Under the pieces are notes generated by a model. That model was not told where the DNA came from. It did not search any database and saw only the letters and a program-made list of their open reading frames with translations. From Nereocystis luetkeana (lineage: Eukaryota > Sar > Phaeophyceae > Laminariales > Laminariaceae), in assembly GCA_031213475.1 (NCBI GenBank), contig JARUPZ010000011.1, forward strand, positions 2,418,001 to 2,482,000: a stretch of DNA of 64,000 nucleotides. The letters are read 5' to 3'. The position numbers and the translations under genes were made by a program. Below are positions 33,618 through 48,600 of the stretch, one piece after another. Position 1 is the stretch's first letter. Each line of letters opens with the position of its first letter.

Positions 33618-36600
33618 ATGGAGTGTCGCCCAGAGCCTGGCGATGCGAACGATGATGATGTACCTCTGGTGCTGTCTTCTCGCGATGAAGGCGGGGTCGA
33701 CATCAGTGAATGGCAGCAAGAGCTGGGGAGAGAGCATGTTGTCCCTCTGAAGGCATCTCCAGAGCATTCTCCTGTCTGTTTCGCGCTTGCGCTATCTCCC
33801 AGCGGGGGAAGTTCAGACTCGACCCGAGGCGGCAGCGGGCGGTCTGTGACCCCTAAGAAGGTCTACTCCCGCTTGTCGAAGACCAACGCCTATATCGGCT
33901 TCTTCCACTACGCTCCGAGGTGAGTGCGTACAGCACTTGCGGTTGTGAACTCGTGGGCGGGGGGGCTTTATTTAGTAGCCGGAGTCGCCGGTTGATGTTG
34001 AAGTATTCCAAGGTAACTGCGAGACTGATTGGTAGGCTCTTCCTTCAATCGACCGGTATAATATAGCACCAGTGTCGTTGTTTACTTGTGTTTTACCTGG
34101 TCCTGGTTTGCTTGTGGTAGGTTGTTCCTTCTGACTTGTTGCAATACGTAGGAAGGCTGTGATAAGTGCCACACGTTCGTGCTGTTGAACTGATATATAC
34201 ACCTCTATGCTACAGCAAAGTATGATGCAAGTGCGTGCTGCTGTACATGAGTAGTGAAACAGGAACAGCGCGATCGCTCAGCACAACGAACGCATGCGGC
34301 GTTGCTTGTCACATGGTGCGCCGGCCCATCAAGGGGTGGAGGATAGGAAGGCCCCACGACACCAGTACTCGTGCTCGTAGGTAACCTCTCCGCATCTCCG
34401 CATATGGTGTCGTGCATACGTCGTATAATACGCCATTCTCACCGAGACTACTCGTACATACCAGGTGTATTTCATGCTGCTCATCTCGTACCAGCGTACC
34501 TATTAATAGGGCTTACGCTTGAATTTGCACGTACATACTCCGATATATGTTCACCAGGTATAAAGTCTGTACTCTCACGTATGATAGACCGCTGCTCTGT
34601 GTACTGACTCGGTTCTCGAGAATGTTTGCCCACATGAGATGCTGCTCCTGTAACTACCGGTGCTACAACACTACCAATTTATATACAAGTATACTGCTAG
34701 TAATAGGTACATATCATACGAAAAAGAATATATACGAACTCGTACCGATACTGATATTACGGCTTGAGAGAAAAAAAGTGTCGAAATCCATGACTATAGA
34801 CTATGGAGGCGTCCGCCACGCGCCGATACACCACATCAGACGTACAGCACAGCAGACATCAGACAGTATCAAGGAAGCGACTCGGGTTGCTCGGACAGGG
34901 GTGTGTGTCCACAGGCGTCCGCAGTGTCAGCAGTGCAGCGTCAGGAGATGGACGACACGCGCACAGGCAGCATAATGGCACGTGTACATAGCTTCACGTT
35001 CTTCGGAAACGATTGAGAAGACCCCTCTCCTGGCCGTGTTTTAGGTCGCTTTGCCGCGGTCCTACATGTTATATATTCCTGGTAGTCTTCAAGGGTTGGC
35101 ACTGGCATATACCAGTACGGAAGTATGCACTCGCACTCGTACTGGTATAGGCTCTGCACTGCACACAATAACAGCAGTTACCAGCTACTACAGTAGTAAG
35201 TTTTTATCATGCTATATACTGCTGGATGTGCCAGTAGATAGTCGTAACACGACAACTGCTGTAGTCAGTGTACCTGTGGGCTCAGTGGTTACGCCGCGCG
35301 CTAAGCTGTGAACTACTCTGTTGTTTTTCGCCGGTTGAAGTTCGCCAAATATTGAGCCATCGTTTACCTGGTGCATACTGCTGTACGGACTTGTTCGAAG
35401 TAAAGTGTACCCGGTACCTCGTACGGAAAGAATCAGCAGGGCTGGCATCAGCGTTCGGCGTTTGATTGGTATAGGCGCTGGCTCTTTACGAGTACGAGTT
35501 CCTCGCTCTACTGCCTCTGCTATACGACGTACCTGCTTCCTGGCGTGTTTAAAAACAAAGCTGGTACCAGGTAAGACGTACCTGGTAAGAATTGTTTGGA
35601 TGCTTTACACGAAGTACTCGTGGTCCCATAGATACATCGCAACTTTCAAATGACCCGCGCTACCAGGTATTCGCTTCCTGGTAGCCTTCACTACCGGCTG
35701 TGCATATACAACGTTAACCCTTTTAGAACCGCAGTCCCGTTCTGGGGACAATCCAGTCAAATTTCAAGTAGTTTTGTCCCCAAACGGGACTGCGGTTCTA
35801 AAGGGGTTAACACAGAGTACTTATTTATGTACGAAGATATCGTACACCTGTTATACGTAGTCGTAATGTTTTCTGCCTGTACTATTAATAATAAGGTGAG
35901 GGATCTTCATGAACAACTTCTAACAAGGACGGGGTATCATGCTGCGAGCATGTTGCGCAACTGCGTACAGTTTAGTTTTGGTACTATTAATGCTACTAGT
36001 ACGTTCATGGATTATCTCGTATTCCAGCAGCGCCAGGTTGCTATATACCAGGTACCTGGTAGGTGTGTGTGGCCTCTCTTGCGTTTGTCTTTCTTCCTCA
36101 GCGTGCTCCCTGAGCACTTCTCGCGCCTCTCAGAGCTCCCACTTGAATGAGGTTCTTCTATTGCTTGGCGACGAGTTGTTTTTGCTTCCTTCTTTAAAAA
36201 GAGCCTTGCTTGTGAATCTACTGTACTTCCTTTGGATGTTTTTCTATTTTTTTATTTTTTTATTCGTTTTCGTCCCATTTCTTTCCCATTATACCAGGTA
36301 TTCGTTTCGTTTTTAGGGTTTGTGTTATTAAATAGTGCCTTTCTCGGTTTCGACTCTTTTTTTTTGTGTTTCGGTTTTCTCAATCATTCTTACCAGGTAT
36401 TCACTTGCTCGTGTTTTTCCCCATTCTTCAATTGTGGGGTTTTTTTTATCCGTACGAGCATATTGCCTTCGAGCATCCACAGCAAGCACGCAGCAGCACA
36501 ACGCAAATCAGCTTAGCACAACGCAGCGAAACCGCACGTGCGGATCAGAGCGCGACAACGGACTTAGGCGAGAGCCAGCATGTCGTCGAGCATCAACAGC

Positions 36601-39600
36601 TCGCTGTGTTCTTAAAGCGAACTAAAAAATCGGAATCTGCCCGGTCTACACATATACAAGCACTTTACAAGCAGCTGGTATGATGAGCGAAGGATTTTAT
36701 TTGCCTGTTCTTATTTCCAAATCTAAAAGATACCAGTACAATACTGCTGCTCTACGTACTCTTTTTCTCCGTCCTTTCTGTTTCGTACAGTATGCGGCGT
36801 CAGGGTTATTGAAGCACGGAGCTCTTAGCATGTGCAAGCCGTCAGTTTGTAAAATCATGAACCTCTGCCCGTTTGATATACACCTTTTTTCTATTCTCCC
36901 TTGTGAGCGAGCGTAGCGGGCGGCTGAGGAGCGTAGCGCGTCGCTCATGTTAACGCCATCAGAGAAATGAGTACCTGGTATGCAGCAGCAAGCATCACAC
37001 AGAGTAAAAGCTGCCCCTGCTGCATGAAGTAAATACAGCTACAGCAGCAGTATATGTCACACAAAAGCATCGATGTGTCGTAGTCGTCATTTTTTCTGTC
37101 CCTTGCGGCCTTTGAAGTGGTATTTCAAGTTCCAATGAAAGCGCCTGCCTGAACCCTCGAGGTATACGTACTACCTGTCGTACGTATTGGAAATGGTGCG
37201 GAGGTTCAGTAGTCGGACGACAGCATTGTCCGTGTACGTGGTTTATACACCGGTAGAACGTTCACACGCTTCGTACAGATGATCCCCAGGTAGATCATCT
37301 AGATCCTATAGCCTAAGATTCCCTTATTAAATGTTGTGCAGGATCTGTACAGTACAGATCCAACCCAGAAAAATGTCCTAGGTCACACAGGTTGGTCGGC
37401 TCCCACTCGGCAACATGAGCTAGACCATACAGATCATACAGCTCATACAGATCACGAATATATCTGCCCTGAAAGATCCACATCATAAACTGGTAATGAT
37501 CTATTTGATATGTACGAGGTGTGGAACGTGTAGAATCACATATGCGACAGATCACGATCTTCAGTAGATTAACTGGTCGTCAAATGTTGTGGAGGATCTA
37601 GATCGGACAGACCCAACGCAGGAAATGTGCTTAGACCGTGCAGATCATACGGCTCCCATCCTGCAACAAGATTTGGTCATGCAGATTGATACATACCAGG
37701 TGTATGCGATATAGCTTCCCCGAACCGTCTAGATCATGAAACGGAAATCTGATCTGATCTGATCTGATCTGACCTGATCTGACCTGTCCGATGCGTGTTC
37801 CAATAGCAGATTCATACTTTTAATAGTCGGTACATCAAAAGTATGCGTATTTCAGTAGTACATACGCAGTGCCATACCGTTTTGGGACAGTCAGTAGGGA
37901 CACTGCGGTACGGCAGCGCGAGTAGAGCCACACCGTTACTGCAAAGCACATGTGCCACAGTAGCAGCGGCAGCACCACCACCACCACCACCACCAGCAGT
38001 TACTTGCTCTACGTATATTCGGTACTCGTAGTAATAGTGTCTTGCGAGGAGCGCCATTTCAGTCGTTCGATACCCACGTCTCCCTTGGGTATAGATTATT
38101 TCATGACTCTATCGCGGGCGCCACCGGCAACCAATTTTTTGTTGGGATCGATTGAAGCCAGAAAGATAGACATCTACGCACACAGACGGAGCAACTCAAG
38201 GTTTGGTCTCACTCCCTCCCCCCCCCGTCCCGCCGGGCCTGGCCCCTGCGCCCCCCCTGGCTCGCACCGCCGCCGCCGCCGCCGCTGCGCACGCCTTGTT
38301 ATGTGCCTCTGCAGTGCTGGAAACCGTTCGCGACACACATACTTCGAGCAAGACATCATCTCTACCGAGGTCATTCGTCGGCAACACGAGGTCCGGAGCA
38401 ACCCGATGATCGGAAACTTTCATTACGGTGAGCGAGAGCTGGTGTATTGCTTGTACTGCTTGCCTTGCGGTAGTTCGTTACAGCAAGAATGGGAAACTCA
38501 TACCAGTACTAATATCCCCTACTGCCTGCCTTGCGGTAGCTCGCCATAAAACAATTATCGTAAAAAAACACCTGTCACCAGTGCCAGTGCTCCCCTTGCG
38601 GCATGTACGCGAGACGCTCTCCCTGTTCGCTATTTATCGTTTTATATTCTTGTTTGTTGGAGCTGTGCGCACGCGTTTGTCGTTGGCCCAGCCGACGCTG
38701 GCTATGACGACCGTCCAACACTTTAGTTTTGCAGCAATCAGCAATTATTTTAAGGTGGATGCTGAACCATGGGTTCGGTGTTGTTTGTACAATAGTCCGG
38801 GATGTCGTGCGATTAGTCGCAGTCCGTGTGTAGTATCATGATGCCAACATTTGTTTTTGTAGTACAGGGCTGCAGTACTCTTATAATTGCGGCCATGCTG
38901 CGAGCTCTTCCATTTACAGTCCAGGATGCAGTGCTCTTATGTGCGTTCCTTTTGGGACATATGTACAGCGATTAAACAAAACAAAGCAACGGATAATCGA
39001 GGTACCACAAACCCGTCTACCGTCCACGTTATATTCAGTGAGCTGAGCGATCTGCAGTGCCACTATTATTACCATTTCTACTGCTGTCTCATGGTAATAA
39101 TCATCTTGGGACATGAGGAGAGTAATACTTCGAGATATCGGCAATCAATGTGACGATTACGGTGACGATTTCTGCGTGATTGGGGGGGGTGATACTCTAC
39201 AACATGGTCTCCGAGTTACAATGGTTGTCAGCAAGGAGTCGTATGGCACGGGTGCAAGATGACCCTCCTATCCGCAATGCTGCTGGGTCCTCGCGCTGCT
39301 CGTATGTAGACTGTTGATCCGTAGCACCAAAGTTGTCATTGAGTTAGTCCCTATCCCTTGACTAACCCTTTTAGTACCGCAGTCCCGATTTGGGGACAAA
39401 CCACTTGGAATTAGACTGGTCTGTCCCCAAGTCGGGACTGGGGTTAGAGGGGGGCCTTAAAGGGATCAATAGTGTCATGCTGCCAGCGTGTTGTGTAGTA
39501 CAAGACAGTCCTTGCAGTGTGCTCCTGGTGATAACAGTACATCACCCCCTGACGAAGCAGCAGCGCCGGGTTGCTACTTGTGGTCGATGCCGGATTGGTC

Positions 39601-42600
39601 GTTTTTTTAAGGTGTTCCCGCTCTGAAGTTACCAAGAAAGTTTGGTCGTAGTACGGTCACCCCAGTGGTCTACTAGTAGTGGTTAGCCTCTGAAACTCTC
39701 AAGGTCGAAGGTCAGGGTTTCGAGCCCTGCCATGTCTTGGGTTTTTCTCATTTTTGGGCAAAATCGATTGCTGAGAGCGCATGGCGTGGGTAGACGCAAT
39801 CAGACGCGAGTCGACGAGGGAAGAAAGTGCTGAAGCCTTTTCGCGATGAAAACGCAAGGCACGTGACGCGGTGGGGGGGATCTGAGTTAGCACTATTACG
39901 GGGGGCCATAGTAAATAGAACCAAATATTGTGAGTAAATATAGGTAAATATATTGGTGTTGTGTGTACCGTGGGTCCTATTTACTATGGCCCCCCGTAAT
40001 AGTACGAGGAAGAAGAGAGAAAAAAGGGCCAACATAATAAATGGGATGAAAAAAAGAGAAAAACGTGTGTACAATCCGAGGGTGCTGAGTGCGTTTTCGT
40101 GATCCGTTTTTTCCCCCTTCGGCACGGGGTGGAGTATCGCCAATCTTGTCTCGCTGGTTGTCTGCTGTGTCGTTGGGGCTATCGTGTCGGGTGGCACACA
40201 GTAGAGATACCCTCCATGATGTGCCGTGCCTATTATTAATAGTGCTGTATAAAATAAATAAAACTATTGACACCGATAACTAAAACTATTGATCTGATTT
40301 CGATATGTTTTTCATCGATTTTTTAGTTTAGTAGCTGCGTTAATAACACGGCAATTCTACGAGGGGTGGAGGGCGAAACACGTTCACACGATATATCCGG
40401 ACTTTCTCAATTCGATACGATATCCAACACTACAGCAGTGCCTATCTATGACGTTATGAGCAGTTGTGTGTACCGGAAACCGAGAGTCGTTTTGTTTCGA
40501 TTTTTCCTGACCGAGAACCATTTTTTCCCCGGTTTCCTCGGGGGGGTTTTCTAGGTTGTTTCAGCTTCGGTTTGCTGGAAAAAAAACGACCGAAACCGAC
40601 CGACTTTCCGGTGAAAAACCGAAAAACTGACCGAGCCATATTTCGCCAATACTGCCTGTGTGGCCAAATGGACCACGTCTGATAGACGGGGATTAGGATG
40701 ATTAGTTCTTCTGCTGTCGTTGTGACAACACGTCTTGCAATATATACCTGGTATATATATATATATGGGTGCAACCGAGCCATCTGAGCCCCCCGCGCGT
40801 GTCCTATGCTCTACTTTCGCCCCTAGCACCGCACATTCGGCCTTTTTTGTTGCTATGTGACGCGATTAATCCTTCACGGTATGGTTCTTCTGTGCTCAAC
40901 AATCGGTATTCGGTTATTCATGTTCGCAAATCGGTAATCGGTGACGATAATCCGTGATCGGCGCTCGGTAATCGGTGATCGCTGGATCGTGGCGGTAACA
41001 GGGCACGATCTATACGGTCGACGCTTTAAGGATTTCCAGCGCATCCTTGCGCAGCTGAGAGCCAAAGACATGGAGAGAGAAGTGCAGGCTATTCTGGACC
41101 GACACCCCCGCCCCTTTGGAGGTGAACATGGGAGTGGGATTGGGAATGGGATGGGAAATGGGACTGGGAATGGAATTGGGAATGGGAAATCCGTAGGTGC
41201 AGGCATCGGCGTGTTGGGGCGTGTTCGGGCCAGGTGTTGTTTTTTTGCTGGGGTGGTGTCAACAAGGCAAGGTGCTGCCAAACCTCATCATTTGGGGGGG
41301 AATCTTACGGCAGGAAACGGCGGCTTAGCCCTTTGATGGGCGGCGGCTTAGAGTTGATATACTAGTTTTAATGCGGGATCTGCAAAAGGAAGGTGCAACT
41401 GACGACGCGTAAAACTGCTGCTGGCATCGTTGCTTGTGGGTGCAGGGCAGCGGTGCGCCCGCGCCTTGAAAGTGTAGTGTAGTGTAGTGGTGCAGGCAGT
41501 GCTAACGCGACCACGAACCGCTTTCTTATCTTCAAAGTCGCGCGGTGTTAGTTTTAATGTGTAGCACGCTCGCGATGTTCCCAGGATGTTTTCCGTCTGT
41601 TTTTTTTTGTTTTGTTTTTTAGCTACACTGCTGTTGAAGTTGATCCTGAAATGCGAAACATTCCTCGTGCAACCCAGCCGGTTAACCCCCCTCCCCCCCG
41701 GCCTTGGTGCAAGCAATGTCTGCCTGGTCGGTGAAAACCCGACATGCTCCGTCCCGGCATTGTAGGGGTGCGAGGGTCTATGGTCATACGACTACGGCCA
41801 TGCATGAGATCGAGTACATATCTCCTATCGAGTACACCCCCCCCCCCCCACCCTCCCCCCCTCCCTTCCTCTCTCCCCCCCTTTCCCCCCCCGTCCCCCC
41901 CCCCCGCCCTTACCTTCACCCCTTCCCGATACCTCGCCCTCTACCCCCACTCACTCCCTAAACCCTCTCCCGACCAACGCCTCCCGTGTCGTCAAATGCC
42001 CCCCATTCTCCCCCCAAACTAAAACAGGCAACCTCAGCCCCGGTAGCGGGACCGCCGTCATCGCCCGACGCCGCCGCGGCCGCGCGCGCAGCATCACAGA
42101 CGCCGACAGCCCTAACGGTAAGCCCATGGTCCGCTCAAGTAGCGCCGGCAAGGCCGCCATCATGCGCGTCGCGGCGGCAGAAGCAGCGGCAGAGGCGGCC
42201 GCGTCGGCTGCAGTAGCTGTGGCCGCGGCGGGGTCATCTACCTCTGCCGGGATTGTGGCGGCGGGCGCAGCGATAGCGCTGGAGGGGGGGGGGGTAGCGG
42301 GGGATGGGGGGTGGCAGCTGTCGGCAAGCAGCGCTGCGGAGGAAGCGCTAGAGGCGTTGGAAGAGAGGGGGGAGAGGCTTAGCACGGCGGGGAGGAGCGC
42401 GCGGGGGGTGAGCGATGCCGTGAGGGAGGAGGTGCAGCGATCGCTGGACGTGGCGGGGGCGATAGACATAGGGGGGGGGGACGAGGAGGAGGAGGAGGAG
42501 GAAGATTACGGCGTGGAGAGCGTGGAGAAGGAGGAGAGGCGGAAGTTGAGGGCGAAAGCGTATGCCATTGTGGTCTACGCTAGCGGGGACAGGTGAATAT

Positions 42601-45600
42601 CATATATATACGACGAGCTCGTGATTGCTTTTGTTTTCATGTCGACGTTTTTTTTTTCAAAACGTGCGTGCGACAGCAGCGCTGCTTGCACTCGTACTAC
42701 TTTAGTCGTACGTAGACCTGTTTTGTGTTTTGCACCATTGTCGGTATGTACTGTACTGTATACGTACCCATCATAACATACGCCGCTTGCAATTGTGAGT
42801 TTCAACCAAATTCTCGGCCTCACAGCTAGTGGGTTTATTTTATGTTTTTAGACTAGACTCTAGTAATGGGTTTCAGGTAGTAGCTAGCTAATGGCACGAC
42901 CGATCTGTTCTGGGGATTGTTGCCGTGACTATATGTTATTGGCTATTTATTTCACCGCGTTCATACACCCCAAGGCCCGCACCGCTGCCGCACTGCCCAC
43001 GTGCGTGTTTCTTAGCGTTATTTTCATTATTAATAGGGCTCCAGCACCTTTGTGCGACCACGGACTCCTTCGTCAGAGAGTTAATGTGAGAACAACAACA
43101 ACAACAACAACAACAACAAGTAGAATAAAAGTATCACACTATTATAGTATATCTGCGATGACCTTTTTCTTCTGGAGGCGTGTTTCGGAGTTGACCAACC
43201 AACAGAGGTGCCAATACCGCCGTCCTTCATCCAGAGCTTTTACTTCGAAGCTCATGGCTTGCTCGGAAGCTGCTCCTCGTTTGCTGCGTCCCGACACTTT
43301 CGTCGGCGCTGCTCTTTGCTCAGCACTGGCGGCTTAGCTTAGTCTGACTGATTTTTTCTTGGTGTGGCTTGCTTTTTTTCTCCACACTGGTTCAGCTTTT
43401 CTCGGTATTGCTTGCTTTATTTTTTGGTGAAGGCAGGCCGTGTTACCAGTGTTGGGGTTCAGACTGCATGCTTCATTCTGTATATGATAGTCAAGAATAA
43501 TGAAGGTACCGCACGTGTGATCAGATAGCACATCACTGTTTACCACAGTCAAGGTATCACAATCGTGATAAGATAACACACCAATATATATACTACCTCC
43601 GCGACGAGGCATGCTGCGAGGCATGCCCTATCAGGCGTATAGCGAGTGGGGTAGATGTTTCTCGCGGGTGTAAGGTGTAAGGCCGGACTCATCCTCAAGC
43701 GGGTATACCTTCTTGCTGCTGCGTGTGGCCGCGAGGCTTACTCATGGCAGCAGTAGAGTTGGGTCGTACGTGGTGCGTCAGGCACAGACATCTACGATTC
43801 GCGCGTATTTTTCGGGCAGCAGCGGCAGAGCAGCAAAGCTCAATCGGGATGTCCGTGCGCGGAGGCAGGCGCCACCACAAGCCAAACCACGGCACAGTCT
43901 ATTTGCGCCTGCAGGAGGCTGGATTCGACGACGAAGGAGGAGGGAGAGAGAGCGTCCGCGAGCGGGGAAGAGACGGACTGAACTCACCCCGCGCGAGAAT
44001 TTCTGTTTTCCAGATCAGAACCGCAAGTGCGAGGAGCATTTTGGTTTTGGAATGGAGGAGAGGGGGAACCGACTGGAAGGGAGTGGCAACGAGAACACGT
44101 GCGAAGGAGCGGGCCGATTGGGCCAAGGCGATGAGGTGACCATGGAGGACGGCAGCAGGACGGCACACGGAGACCCACGACCGGCGCGCACACCATCACG
44201 AGAGCAGCCGTCATAAATTTGTTTTCTGGTTTTCTTTTTTACGAGGCAGTAGTATGTACAGTTTTGGACTTTGTAGTGTTGGCGAGTTGTATACCCTTCA
44301 ATGGGAATGACCCCCGCAATTGTCAGGCACGTGGTATCATAGCTGTGCTGCACCTTTTGTCAGACCGCTGTAGTCAGTAGCCACGAGTTGGTTTGTTGTG
44401 GGAACGGGGGGAACTCTATGCTGTATTGAGGGGGTATACCCGCGGCCATGTCCGTTCAGTTTGCGCATTGATTTCATTTTGTGTGCGCCTTCCTCGTTTC
44501 GTGTATTTTTACGTGGGGAGCGCTGTGCTTCCCAGCCGACTTTTGATTTTTATGGTTTTTCGGATCTCCCTAGGGCTCCAGCACCTTTGTGCGACCACGG
44601 ACTCCTTCGTCAGAGAGTTAATGTGAGAACAACAACAACAACAACAACAACAACGACAACAAGTAGAATAAAAGTATCACACTATTACGGGGGACCATAT
44701 TAAATAGGACCTACGTTAGGCACAAACCTATATATTTACCATTTTTCTTCTAACAATATTGAGTCCTGTATACTAAGCCCCCCCGTACTAGGATGATAAG
44801 ATAAGACACTCACTCCCTCTGACGAATCTCCAAGCTGCTTTCCTCGACAATGGGGACAGTGCAAACGCCTACATACATACGCCAATAGAATCATCTCGAC
44901 GAGATATTTCCCGACCCCCCCCCCCCCCCCCCCCGCAATCCTCTCCTATGCAAACCTATACTACTGCTGTAACGCGTTCCCGGTAACATCCTCCCCTGTG
45001 CAACCAATAACCGAACTGAACCCCGGTGCCGCGAAACCTCGATGGGCATGCAGTAGTGTTAGATATCGTATATTTTTTTCCCCGGTATATCGAAATATCG
45101 GTTTTTCTCTATATCGGAATATATCGAACGTGTTGTGGTCTCCCCTGGCATCCCCGTTCTTTGTTGTTGTCGATAGTGAATGAAAGCCTCGAGGAGGTAT
45201 CAAATATCGGCATCGTATCGATTAATGTTGCCCGTTTGTCGGTATCGGATATCAACTCTAGTATGCAGCGGTCACCACGTCTTTCGCCGATGTTGTCGGT
45301 TCGTGTCGTTTTCTCTGGTCCGTGTTAGTGGAACCCCTCTGGATGGGATCAGCCTGGGTGACCTGCCTCCCCCCCCGCCCTGCCTGCGAACCGTTAACGC
45401 TACCCGGAGCTACGACCCTCCCTCTCGTTCGGCACGATATGCCCGGAGCTACTGGCAAAGCCAACGCTTCTTCAAACAAGCACGGTATGTATGCCGGCTT
45501 CCTTTTGCTGTTGCTGCTGTTCCTACTGTTCCTATTGCTACATACGTTGGCTGCTACTGCCTCTGAGTCTGCTACTGCGTCTGTCCCCGTAACTGCTATT

Positions 45601-48600
45601 GCTGTTACTGTCATTTTTGAGTTACTGCTGCTGTTGCTGTTTATATTTGGGCCGGAAAGGAGGCGTTTTTGTCTGTTTTATCCTGCGGCGGATGGGTCAA
45701 AAGTAAACATGGTCAAGCTTAAGGAAGTGTGTCAATGGAACCCGTGGCTCACGTAGAAACGTAAGTTTGTTTGGCTCATTGCTGTACGTTCCACCAGCGC
45801 ACGCACACAAGTTGTGCACACTTACTAATTTCCATCGGCGTGAGTAAGGCATGCCCTACACTGTTACGTGGTAGGCATGCCCTACACTGTTACGTGGTAA
45901 GTAGATTCGGTTGCTGTCTGCTGCCTACTTTTGACATGACGTCAAAAGCCCGTTCGGCTCGCGGTGAGTAAATTGCCGTCGTTATCGATCGCTATCAATC
46001 GTCATCATGGTCTTCCTCCGCCGCCGCTGCGGCTGCTACCGTTAATGCTTGCTTCGCCTTTGTATCTGCATGAACTGCCGTTATTCAGAGCCGACTTTCT
46101 CCAAACTATTACAGTAGGGGGAGGTAAACACACAACCTTACTGGAAAGGAGTTATCGATATATTTCGATAGACACAACGCTTTGTGCGTGCAATCTCCCC
46201 GTTATGGAGACAATCAGCCTGGAATATCGTGTCATACAGTAATCGTCCCTCTATACGTAGTGCCGGCATCATACGCTCCAGCAACCAATACCGGGACTAT
46301 ATGTAGCGGCAAGCGGCACTATTTACTCCGCACACTATTATACCACACTGGTTGATCTCATACCATGGTATGTGCCAAGCGATTTCACCGGCTCTGTAAC
46401 GGTATAGCTGGCAGCCTGCACTGCTCAACCGACACCATAGAGGGACCGCTACTGCTGTACAGTGATATGTAGCCGCGAATTCCAGCTAAAGTCACAGCCT
46501 TGACACCAAGGAACTTAATAGGTCAGAATCCTTGGCATTGCCCTCGTGGGGGGGTTATATTTCGTCCAACGCTTGGCCGGAATAGTTCCTGCGGCGATTT
46601 GTTGCTTTGAAGACAGTATGGGCTCCCTTGGGGCGAAAGGCATATCAGGTCAGATCAGATCAGATCAGATCAAATCGGATCCCCAGTTCATGATCTAGAA
46701 CCTCCCGGTGCAGCTAGATCCCTGTTTTTTTCATCTGCGTGGTCTAGATGCCGTTTTACTGATTGCGATGTGCACGGTAAGGCTCTTGCACACTTGCAGC
46801 GATCTGTATGATACAGCTCTTGATCAACATCTTCACACGGCAAATATATGATGTAGTTCATGTACTCTAGATAGACGATTTTTACGTGATCTGCAGGAGA
46901 TCGTGATTTGTCCGTTGTGTCCAAGAGTGTGAACTGCGATCGCCGCCGCCACTGCTCTGCACCCCTCCCTCCCTTTCCCCGGCAACACGCAGCCTCGTCA
47001 AGCTGGTGGAGAAGGAACGAAGGAACGGGTCCTCGACGAAACGGTTCAAGTATGCTGGCGCGATCGATATGTCCAAGTGCTACCCTAAGTCTGGCTCCCT
47101 CGACGACTGCGCGCTGCTCAGGCCAGCAGGTGAGCGGAGGGGCAAGTAAGAACGGCTATATAATTTCTTATATTTTTCACCAGGTATCACACGGGGTGAC
47201 AAGATAACACACCCCCTAGGGTGAATTGTCGAGCCGATTTTCTCCCACACTATTACGGGGGACCATAGTATATACTGTAGGACCAAACATTCTAATATAT
47301 AGGTTTTTGTGTTTACCGTAGGTCCTATTTGCGAAGGTCCTTCGTATTAGGTGGCCACACAGCACGAAAGTGACGGGTCTGGGATTGAAGACCTCGTCGA
47401 GATTTTTCCGTAATAGACGCGTCGCTCGGCGGTTTGCCCTGTTTCCCCGTTGTCAAGAAAACTAGCTTGGAAAATCGTCGGAGAGGGGTGTGGCATTTTT
47501 TACCCGTGTGATATATTATCACCCGTGTGATATATTATCACCCGTGTCATATATATCACCCGTGTCATATATTATCACCCGTGTGATAGTGTTATACGGT
47601 ACCTACCTTACTCCAGTCAAGAGCTTTGTAGGTTGTCCCGTGTGGTAGTGTTATACGGTACCTACCATGTGATAGTGTTATACGGGACTGGCACGTGTCG
47701 GTAGTCCCATGAGGTCTAATGACTACAAGAGCTTTGTGTTGGGGTTGACTTACTAGAAGTCGCCGAAAAGTTTTAGGTTGGCTAGGCACTTCCAGTTAGC
47801 CTAGTAGCGCCATAGACGGCGTGGGCTTCCTTTCAACTCTCCTGTTCCAGACAAGACACGCTGACTGTCAATAGTTATCATACCTTAGCCGAATGTTCGT
47901 GGGCAGTGCTGTGCTGTGGTCAAATACCTCGCGTTTGAGTGCTACCAGTCTAGCCGGAAACAAAAGGTGGGTGGGTTTGAACATTTTGTGACTAACCAAA
48001 CGTCCCTTATAATTTCAATCAGACTGGTATGGGACAGAGACAAACATTACCAACGGCGGTGCCGACGGTTTCATGGAAAAGTTATTCGGGATAAAGTTTG
48101 CGGGGCGCTCCGTCTGTTGTATCTGGCGGGTGCGTCAGTGGGTCGCAATGTGTTGTGTGTGGAGGAAGGCTACCAGAGGGCAGTTGGTTGAATCATTTCG
48201 CCAGTCAACTATCAGCTGCAGCCGACTTGACCAACCCAACTCACGGCCAGCCCTGCCATCGGCGGTTTATCACCCGAAAAACGAGCTCCGCTCGCGGGCG
48301 TCCGGCCGACATATTCCACCATGAAACGTCTACCAGGTAGTAGGTACGGTTAGAGCAAACGGCGGAGAGAGGCGACAACACGACAACATTCATCATGGAG
48401 CGGAGGCCATCGGGAACGCCGAGAGTGCCGGTTTATGACGCACTCTTGCGGTCGCTGGCTGTACGTGGTCCTTCTGGGAGTCAACCTATGATAATGCTGT
48501 ACCCCCGCCTTCGTAAGCCTGTACCCCCCCCCCACCAAGTCGGAATGATCGTAAAAACGTACCAGGTAGTGTGTATGGTAAGGCACCCTCGAGGCAGTTA

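Noticed and set aside
38101..38200. Possible extra kinase exon (TNFLLGSIEARKIDIYAHRRS)
   Set aside because: Flanking splice sites do not give a phase compatible with exons 1 and 2, while those two join directly in frame.
47498..47595. Possible CRISPR-like array
   Set aside because: Unit of 19 bp with no spacers; this is a plain minisatellite in a eukaryotic intron.
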